A stretch of DNA of 64,000 nt from Miscanthus floridulus (taxonomy: Eukaryota > Streptophyta > Magnoliopsida > Poales > Poaceae). The stretch is taken from the NCBI RefSeq assembly GCF_019320115.1, contig NC_089591.1, positions 58,218,078 to 58,282,077 of the forward strand, in the 5' to 3' direction. Below the pieces are notes generated by a model. It saw nothing but the letters and a program-made list of their open reading frames with translations, was not told the DNA's origin and did no database searches. Shown here piece by piece: positions 56,365 through 64,000 of this stretch (position 1 is its first letter; each line of letters begins with the position of its first letter). The position numbers and the translations under genes were made by a program.

Positions 56365-57125
56365 TATGCGTGCGGGAGCTAGCCATTGGTGAGTAATGGT
56401 CATCTTTGATCAACAAGGCTACGTGGTTGTATCTCAATGACCGGACTCTAGACCGGACTCTACACCTACGCGTCCAGTCACTGTAGCAGCGAGTCCGACC
56501 AGTGCGCAGATAGCCTAGTGAAGGGGGGTAACGGCTATCTTAGCCCTTGGGGCTATAAAAGGAGTGTGTGACCGTCCTTGGCTAATGCTTGGCATCCTTG
56601 GAACTTAGTGTACATGCTTGGGGAGTGCTAAGAGCCTCTAACTCACTTGTGCTTGCAAGAGTGCGAATTGATTGTGAGTGAGTGATTATAGTGCGATTGC
56701 ATTATGAGATTGCATTGAGTGGCACTAAGATTGCATCAAGTGGCACTAGGTGTTTGAGTTACAAGCCAGTGGTGCTTGTTACTCTTGGAGGTTGCCACCT
56801 CCTAGACAGCTTGGTGGCGAGTTCTCTGTCATGAAGCATGCAAGAAGATTGTGCGGTGCTCTAGAGAAGGATTTGTTAGGGTACCATGCTCACCCCATGG
56901 GTCATTAAGTGTGTCATTGAGTTACCCTCACTTGTGGGTAGGTTCTTATGGTGCCCAACATATGAGCTAGGCTTGTGAATGCCTATAAGCCATCAAACCA
57001 CCAAGTGTGTAGTCTACACAACGGGGACTAGCTTGGTGGCAACCAGTGAACCTCGTGATAAAAATCATTGTGTCATCCTTGTTCTTCCCATTGGTTTTCA
57101 TCCCCATTACACAGGCTTGTATTTC
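56365..57125 (+). repeat. Copia LTR 3 fragment
   Basis: Matches about 52366-53095 of LTR 1, including the TATA box at 56553-56561, and then breaks off into second-Tat sequence near 57125. A local duplication of AGTGGCACTA with flank lies at about 56717-56750. Confidence 0.8.
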
Positions 57126-57379
57126 ACTTGGCTCCACCTAGATCATGAGCCCCGATACATAGCTCATTAACATGGCCAGGCTCAGCAGTTGCGTGCCTCA
57201 TCATCAAGATGGCTTGATGGAACAGGACATAACAGCCACCTACCTCATTGAACGCACTAACCTGCAAGAGGTCAAGCGCTGAAGCTTGGACCAGCCATGA
57301 CTTTTAATCCACATTTAGCACCACATACATTAGTGCTTTCACGATCACTTTGTGATCGCAAAAATGCTCGAGGGGCTAC
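57126..57379 (+). other. 3' internal end and purine tract of the second Tat element
   Basis: Non-coding. It ends GCTCGAGGGGCTAC, the typical purine-rich end of Tat elements, directly before the LTR. A perfect 7-bp stem with a 3-base loop (57342-57358) precedes it. Confidence 0.65.
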
Positions 57380-58561
57380 TATCGGGGTTATGATACCCCG
57401 AGTATCTCAAGGTACCGATTAGTTGGCCGCTCGGGTGGCCCACGGTACATGAGTTGGTATAAGCCCAAACAACCGAGGCCCAGCTAAGCTATGTGGACCT
57501 AGACCAGACACTAAAGCTGGGGTTGGCCATGACCCCTTCTCTCAGCCTTCATTGCATGCCGTGCAACTCCGCATGACCCCTGTGAGAAATGGGGAGAGAT
57601 CAAACTCTGCCAAGCATGCCTGCTTTTGTCTGCTCTAACAAGAGCAGGCACACCACACTAACTTTGCAAGGACCGAGGGGACAATAGTCCCCTCAGCCCG
57701 ATCAGACGCCACTCCTATGCCACGCAACATGGACAAGACAACACCACCAAGCAGTGGCGGCCAGTATAGAGATCCACCGTCCAAACATGGCCTGACAAGA
57801 CAGATGAATGACCCCACACACTACGGGCTGGGGTTCACGATGGTGGCCTTGACTTTTGAGGCCGTTCAAGCCAACGAAGGCCATGACCCTAGAGCTTGGG
57901 GTCGTAGCCGCCAGCTCTGAAAGCAGCAAAATGACAAATGACCTGGAGGCGGCAACCAACTCCTATATGACGCCCCCAGGAGATCAGGAGGCGGTGACGA
58001 AGGCCACAACAAGACCACGTCATGTAGGATGGCTGGCGAACCACCATCGTGCCTACAATGCCAACACAACCGGCACAGTAGCACCACTCCATCCCATGTC
58101 ATGACGTGAGCACAAGACCATGATGACAACCACGCCTGAATGTGTGCTACATTAAGTCAAGATGGCATTTCTTGCAAGCCAAATTAGCTAGGTTCCCTCC
58201 CTCAGGCTCACAACCCCTTGGTCAGGAGAACCTCCTTCTTTATATATGACCTAGCCCCGAACTCTATATAAGGGCAGTTAGGGCACCCTTCCTAAGGTAT
58301 CAGACTCTCAAAACTCTCATTCAGGTAGCCCAACTTCTAGCCTAGCTCCATTCTCCTACCTCTTCCGCCATTCTTACACCCTCATTATAAGAACTTCAGA
58401 GCATTCAAGCGAGGAACATGCACTCAATTATCTCTAAGACTAGACATAGGGCTCCATCCTGAACCAGTATAAATCCTCGTATCTTTTGAATGCTACCATC
58501 GTCTTCCTAGAGCAGCGCGATAATCGTATAAATTTACTAGTCGGTCTACAAAACACCGACA
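57380..58561 (+). repeat. LTR of the second Tat-type element
   Basis: 1182 bp, starts TATCGGGG (from TGTCGGGG) and ends ACACCGACA. It is preceded by a purine tract, so it is a 3' LTR in plus orientation. It is a different family from the LTR at 1792-3075. No 5' partner is in the window. The right flank is AATAC. Confidence 0.8.
58263..58272 (+). promoter_or_regulatory. TATA box of the second Tat LTR
   Basis: CTATATAAGG in AACTCTATATAAGGGCAG. Confidence 0.6.
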
Positions 58562-58868
58562 AATACTATGAAACAACCAGACATATTGAAATAATAGATC
58601 AGATCACAGTTCTCATTTACAGATGAAGATGATGTAGCTACTGGTGGAAAATCCTCAATGAGTGTTGGAGGGGCGATGATGTTGTTGAAGACAGGTCGAA
58701 GCAGCCGGTGGTGAAGACATGTCATGCGCCCTTTGTCCTAGCGAGGCGAGCGCACGTTTGCATTTTTCTTCTCTCTCGCTCTCTCCACACTCGATTTGAA
58801 GAAGTGGAGAGGGCTTCCATATTTAAGTATGGCACCATCCACTTCAACTAGTAAGGTGGGTCCAAAGC
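58562..58868. other. Unassigned sequence left of the solo LTR
   Basis: No gene or known repeat recognised. It continues at 63570 across the solo LTR. It contains a CT-rich run (about 58770-58785) and ends with the target duplication AAAGC. Confidence 0.5.
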
Positions 58869-61800
58869 TATAACACCTCTAGTGTTACAAGCTCACTTAG
58901 CATTGAGACTATGGCCTGAGAGATAGATCTATTAATATAGTGAGTGAGTTACGTAAATGCCTATATGCGTTAATGAACAACCCTAACGCGAAAAGTAGAA
59001 TAAGTAGTTCTAAACATTGGCACGGGAGCAGTTTTTTTATAAACAAAATAAAGTATAACTTGTATTTAGTACTTAAATAAAATTTGGAGCGCAAGTTTTG
59101 TAGATGGAAATGCAACATTAATGTTTGGGAAGCAAAGGTTGTTAATTAGTGTTCTTGGAAGATCAAAAATCAAATTGGAAATTAAAATTAGCCCTTTTCG
59201 TTGAATCGACAAAAATTTGAAGTTGGGATGAAAGTACACTTTTTGGTGATTTATAAAATGCAAAATAGTTAAATAACGCCCTGATGTTTTGGTTCTATTG
59301 TTTGGTATAAGTGTGTGCTATGTCGTGAAATGGTTGTTGGTGAAGTTTGACAAAGTTTTGACCATTTAAAAATTCAACCAAAAGTGCTTGGGAGTGTTAG
59401 TTCTAACTAGAACCTTGAATTCCTTTTAAGTCGAAAAAGAATTGTAGACAATGCCATTTTGGCATTTAGATTCCAACAAAACTGGTTAAGCAATATGTCT
59501 ATGTTTTTGCATGACTAGTTGCATCAAGATGTATACTTGAACACGGTGTAGGTTGTGGTTGGTCTAGAAGTCACGATGCTCTCGTAAAATTTCCCAATCA
59601 TGCTTAGAACATGTTAACCATGTTAGTGGCGCTCTGTCCGTGAACCGGCATTCCACGTGATGAGTCTATCTTGGCACCTCTCTTTCCTTCTCGCTGGTCA
59701 TCTTTGGGTCGTATGGGTTGCTTCATTGGGGAGATGGTAGTGTCAACTCTAGGGTAGTGCATTTTGGTTGGATCTTAGCGAGCTAATCCGTGGTTTTTGT
59801 CTCTTTAAATTTGTGTATGGCTTTGTCCCTAGATGACCAGTCCGGTGTGCGCGGTCACACACGCCCATGGCCTACTGGCGCTGAGCTCGGTCCTAACCAG
59901 CCGGGGCTGTCCTTCGCGTGCTAGTGCACAAGCCACGGCCACACGTCGACAAGCACCCATCATGTTTCGCACCGTGTCCTGATCTCATGCTAGCTAGCCG
60001 TGTCGAGAAGCGCACTACACGTAGGGACTTACCACTGCTATGACATCGCCATTGGTGGTCGTGGTGCATTCCTCGCCTCTTGACCCATCTACCCCATCAT
60101 GCATCCATGTCGCTTCGCGGTGGTTGCATAGTGGCCGTCGGTTTTGGCTCCTAGGGCGACAAGTCAACTCACTACTGTCCTGACCGCTAGAAGACGGTGG
60201 TGCATCCCCCTGCTCAGAATCAATCATCCAATTTATTCGCGATGGTGCCGCCTCGTCCACCATGGCACCACCCTAGCCTCGCCTCGCCGTACCTCCACAC
60301 GGACGACCACATCAAGGACCGACTCATGGTTGCGCCTTCCTCTCCGTCCAAGCCTCCTCTGCCATGCCATGCTCTACTTCGCTAACGTGGGAGCCACGCT
60401 GTGCCTCCTCTACTTTGCCAAGGCTGCTACCTCACCGAGCACTCTTCACCACTGCGCCCTGACGTCCATGGCCAGGAACATGACCTAGCCACCCTGACAT
60501 GGTAGCCACGACGCCGAGCTACTATCGGCCACGACCACCTCTCCTCACCCCGGTCGGAGACCCACCAGGGATGGCTTCCCCCACCACGGCCTCTGCACAC
60601 CACCATGCACATGGCCGGCCTGCTGCAAGCACCTACGGCCCCTCCCATCGCCAGCCACAGTGCGTGCGAGCACGCTCGAGCCTGCGTTGCCCCACGCCGT
60701 ATCCTCCTCCTCGACGGCTCACCATCGTAGAGCGCCATGGCCGCCACCCCTGTGAGTGGCCAGGCCACTCTTGGCCGTGCCCTACCGGGCCGCTACCTCC
60801 CGCACCTATGGCTGAGACAGCCATAGCTCCACGCCGCCTATAGCCACGCCCTGCTACACCGCTACCGCAGTGGCTGCCTCCGTGCTGCTCGTCCGCTGCC
60901 ACCGTTGCGCCCCAGCCGACCTCCAGCGCTCGTGGTTGGACCGCCTCAGGATGCCCCTGGCCATGCCGCCAATGCCCACGGGAGCGTCAGGCACCCTCGC
61001 TGCCCTTGCGCACCGCCTTTGTCGTCGCCCCCCTCGTGCCGAATCGACCATCGATCGGTTCTCCTGCCCATGCTCTATTTGTGAGGAGGAAGAGAAGGAC
61101 CGCGGGGTAAGAATAGAACTTTTCCAAGGTCCCCAATGTGAATCTCTTGACTCAAGTAAATAGTGCTAAATAGTGTCTTTGAACTTTGAGTGGAAATTAT
61201 AAGAAGTGCAGGGGCCTCGGCGCAAATTGATGTCGCCACCGCTGGGCTCCCCACCATGGGCTGGCATGCTCGCGCTGGGCTATGGCTTGCCTACCCACCT
61301 AGGCCGCCCGAGCTCGTTACCGCCGCCGTTGGGCCATGCCTGGCCAGCAGGCCGCGCGCGCGCCTGCGGGCCGAGCTAGGCCGCTCAGGCCCTTTTCTTT
61401 TTGTGTTATTTTTTTGTTAATTCGGTGCTCTTCAAAAATTGAAAATAAAGTGTAGAAAAATCACAAAAATGCCAAATCAATTTGTTAGTCTCCTAAAATC
61501 ATGATCTATCTATTAGCGTATTTGGTTCATCTAGTTTTAAAATGTTTCTAGAGTTGCTCTAATTATTTTAAAATGTTTAATATTGTTAAAATGTGAACTT
61601 GTGGGAATTTTTGTGAGAAAATAGTAATAGTGTTGACTCTACAAATTTTATAGTATATTCCTAATATTATTAGCTGCTCACTGTAATTTTTGTAACTCTA
61701 GAATCTGCTAGATATATAATAATGCCCTATTTCGAATAAAGATTAAATCGATAGAATGGAATAAAGAAACAACTTGGGTTTGTATAACTAAAATATTTGT

Positions 61801-63569
61801 TGGGAAATAATGCCTTATTCGACAACATGGATACATAGCCTAAGTACAGTCGTCGTTAGAACTAGCTCGTTGGCTTGAGAGGCGTAAATCATATTTTACG
61901 AGTCACGGTTGCAATTGATTAATTACGTCTTTGCATTGCATCCACACATATCATAATAGGAACAGCGATGGATCAGGGTGTCATCTAGAGTATAAAAAAG
62001 ATGGTGTCTCGATGATCGTGTCATCATGATGGGATGCTAACTCTGATTATATCTTACCCAGGCAAACCCCATTGCATAACCCCTACTTTTCTGCACTTTA
62101 TATTATGTTTGTGCATTAAGTTTTAAGGAGTTGAATGAAACCCACTTGCATATATATATATACATATCTTTATCCTCTGAGTCTTACTAGTATGACAGGA
62201 TCGTGTAGATTGCTATGCTACAGGACTCCGGTAGAAGTCGAGTGATTGTCTGTCACTCGCTAGAGATATGAAATATATTATTGTTGTTACTATATTATTA
62301 TCACCTAAAATATATATGAATGATAATTGAAGACTGGGTAGAATAGTACTTTGGATCTGGACTTGGTTTGACATTCGAGCGAGGCTCAGATTGCATTTGT
62401 TCCGCCTATGTCGGTTAAGGACCGACCGTTGCATTAGGTTCTAGGCAGGTCATAGACTTATTATCCTAAACACATACTTCTGTATGGGCGCGAGAAGACT
62501 CATTGCTCTCTTGTCATGGGTTTTGGCTCTTTCTGGACCGGCTGATTGGAGGCGGAGATGATGGAGGTCTAAGCACCGCACTGAGTCCGGGACTCAGGAG
62601 CGGGGGCTTAGAGTCCACGTTTGGACAGGGATCTGGACCCCATGATAGGAGGGTAGTGGGTTGGTCCTACTTGTGCCTGGGGTACAAGCGGGGCGTGTGT
62701 TTCAGGGTACCCAGCTAGGCACATTGATTCGCGAATCGCTAGGTGATCCGGTACGACTTGTCTACAGTCTAGCAGCGTAGTAAGAACTAGAAGATGAAAG
62801 ATAGTAAAATAATTCTGATTGCTTACCACCTGCTTGAAAATAACACAGGTGCTTACATAGAATGGTTGGTTATTGAATTAATGCTGACTGCTAATAAAAT
62901 TAAATATAAGGACGCACGTTTAGTAATGCTCCTGCATATGCAATAAACCCACTAACCAGATAGCCTTGCATATCCTTAAAGTCTTTTCTTTTCTCCTGTC
63001 GGGTAAGTCTTGCTGGGTACAATTGAGTACTCAGGATTTTATTTTCCCCTGTTGCAGGTGACAGACGGATGCTAGAGCTGACCCTTATGTGTGGATTCCT
63101 TCTGTTGGGCTCAGAGAGGATTCCTTTACGCTGCGATTATAGTTTTTATTTATAATTCTCACTAAATGTTTTTTATAAATGAAAGTTTTATAATCTGTTG
63201 TCATAGTTTATGTATCAATGCTTCATCCTGTCATGAATAGATATTTATTTACGCTGAAATTCTGATCACATGTTTATATTCTCCTATTAAATTAAATTGT
63301 TCATAACTCTGATAACATGATTATATTTCGCTGTTATAACAATAAATATTATACTCTGATGTTGCATGAAAAGTTATGTAAGAAATGGCTAAAATGTTGT
63401 AAGCTTTATTCTCTCATTTGTGATCCTGATGGGAAAAATATGGATTTTCGGGTTCTCCCTTGGGGTGTGCTCGACGGAACTACGTAATTTAGTATCCTCC
63501 CTTAAGTACTTAGTGTCTAATGGAAGACAAGTACTCCTGGGAGGCATTAGATTAGGCGGTTCCGCCACA
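58869..63569 (+). repeat. Solo LTR of a Tekay/Del-type chromovirus (4.7 kb)
   Basis: Starts TATAACACCTC (from TGTAACACC) and ends GGCGGTTCCGCCACA, with AAAGC on both sides (58864-58868 and 63570-63574). No primer-binding site follows. The end region has the usual clade features: TAAGTCTTGCTGGGTAC (about 63004), TAGTATCCTCCCTTAAGTA (about 63491) and GGCATTAGATTAGGCGG. The centre (59640-61400) is GC-rich with chance frames on both strands. A TA repeat lies at about 62150-62161. Confidence 0.88.
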
Positions 63570-63749
63570 AAAGCTCTCCCACTTCTGTATTTGCACACAT
63601 GAATGGGCCTTTGATATTTATTAGCAATTATTGGTATTTCTCTATTGGGCCAAGATCATGCACGTGAATGCATATATTCCATAATAATAATTCTCCACTA
63701 GACCTCAAATGCCCATTAGTGATTTGCTTGTCCCCACTACGACACTACT
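63570..63749. other. Unassigned sequence right of the solo LTR
   Basis: Continuation of 58562-58868. AT-rich, no coding signal seen. Confidence 0.5.
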
Positions 63750-63946
63750 GTTTAACATACTAGTGTTTTAGCTAGAATGTTAAGTTGAACTTTTGCCTAG
63801 AGCTTAGGGGTCTTGCGTTTGCATAGGCTAGGAAGTAGTGGCTATTAGGGTCATCTCTATAACTAACACATTTTCCTTGTGTTTGTGATCTTGTAGAAAA
63901 TTTAATTAGGCTATTCAGCCCCTCTAGCCATCCATAGATCCTTTCA
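63750..63946 (+). repeat. End fragment of a copia LTR
   Basis: The end TTGTAGAAAATTTAATTAGGCTATTCAGCC-type sequence (in short runs) and CCTTTCA match the end of the copia LTRs at 12053 and 13654. The left limit is uncertain. The last 54 bases of the window after it are unassigned and carry no primer-binding site. Confidence 0.6.
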
Positions 63947-64000
63947 GGGTGTGGAAAGAGCCAACCAGGGTGCACAAGGGTTTGCAGCCCGTGGTGAGCA

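Larger units (their letters stand above)
51422..57125 (+). mobile_element. Recombined copia cluster: LTR, gag remnant, LTR, LTR fragment
   Basis: LTR 1 (51422-53608) with primer-binding site, a decayed gag (53660-54531), LTR 2 lacking its start (54532-56362), and LTR 3, a middle piece only (56365-57125). All of pol is missing. The LTRs belong to the same broad group as the element at 10233-22034 (shared AGCTCAAGACAAAGGTATA, GTATCAGAGC and end sequence). Confidence 0.85.

Noticed and set aside
60144..61163. Several overlapping GC-rich frames on both strands that look like genes
   Set aside because: They lie inside the 4.7-kb solo LTR, overlap each other on both strands, are compositionally biased and have no domain.

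Overview
The window looks like intergenic DNA from a grass nuclear genome, most likely a panicoid or Andropogoneae species of the sorghum, sugarcane or Miscanthus kind. That placement rests on the character of the retrotransposon families and is an inference. I found no host gene, rRNA, tRNA or CRISPR array. Almost all of the 64 kb can be assigned to LTR retrotransposons nested inside one another, most of them broken by stops, frameshifts and deletions.

Layout. (1) Positions 1-1791 and 28251-31040 are one copy of an Athila-like Ty3/gypsy element that encodes gag plus two tandem protease-like domains and shows no reverse transcriptase. A partial second copy follows at 31041-32740. (2) A Tat-lineage gypsy element on the minus strand (1792-28250, flanked by GGTAC/GGTAT) is inserted in the first copy. 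Its 5' LTR is at 26969-28250, followed leftwards by gag, protease, RT, RNase H and integrase, then an antisense intron-containing gene (4927-8655) and the 3' LTR (1792-3075). (3) A SIRE/Maximus-like Ty1/copia element (10233-22034, flanked by GACGT/GACGC) is inserted in that Tat element between its RNase H and integrase. It has an intact 688-aa gag ORF and a pol with many stops. A 1.28-kb piece of Tat sequence has been copied into its left LTR region. (4) An Athila-like solo LTR lies at 33085-34366. (5) A Tekay/Del-type chromovirus on the minus strand (35130-50711) has LTRs of about 5 kb, a chromodomain at the end of pol and an extra decayed ORF upstream of gag. (6) A cluster of three copia LTRs with a gag remnant spans 51422-57126. 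(7) A second, different Tat-type element is the probable host for items 4-6. Its pieces are at 32741-33084, 34367-35130, 50712-51421 and 57127-58561, ending in an LTR at 57380-58561. (8) A 4.7-kb solo LTR of a chromovirus (58869-63569) has a perfect 5-bp target-site duplication AAAGC. (9) The end of another copia LTR is at about 63750-63946.

How it works together. The nesting gives a relative order: second Tat element, then Athila-like elements, first Tat element, copia element. The Tat LTR pair is visibly more diverged than the copia pair, which agrees. Truncations, LTR-to-gag junctions, solo LTRs and short microhomologies show that illegitimate and LTR-LTR recombination have been removing DNA. 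Many stop codons look like C-to-T changes, as expected for methylated, silenced repeats. The least routine items are the two-protease element without RT, the copied flank in the copia LTR, the swapped repeat cassettes upstream of the TATA box in related copia LTRs, and the accessory ORF of the chromovirus.
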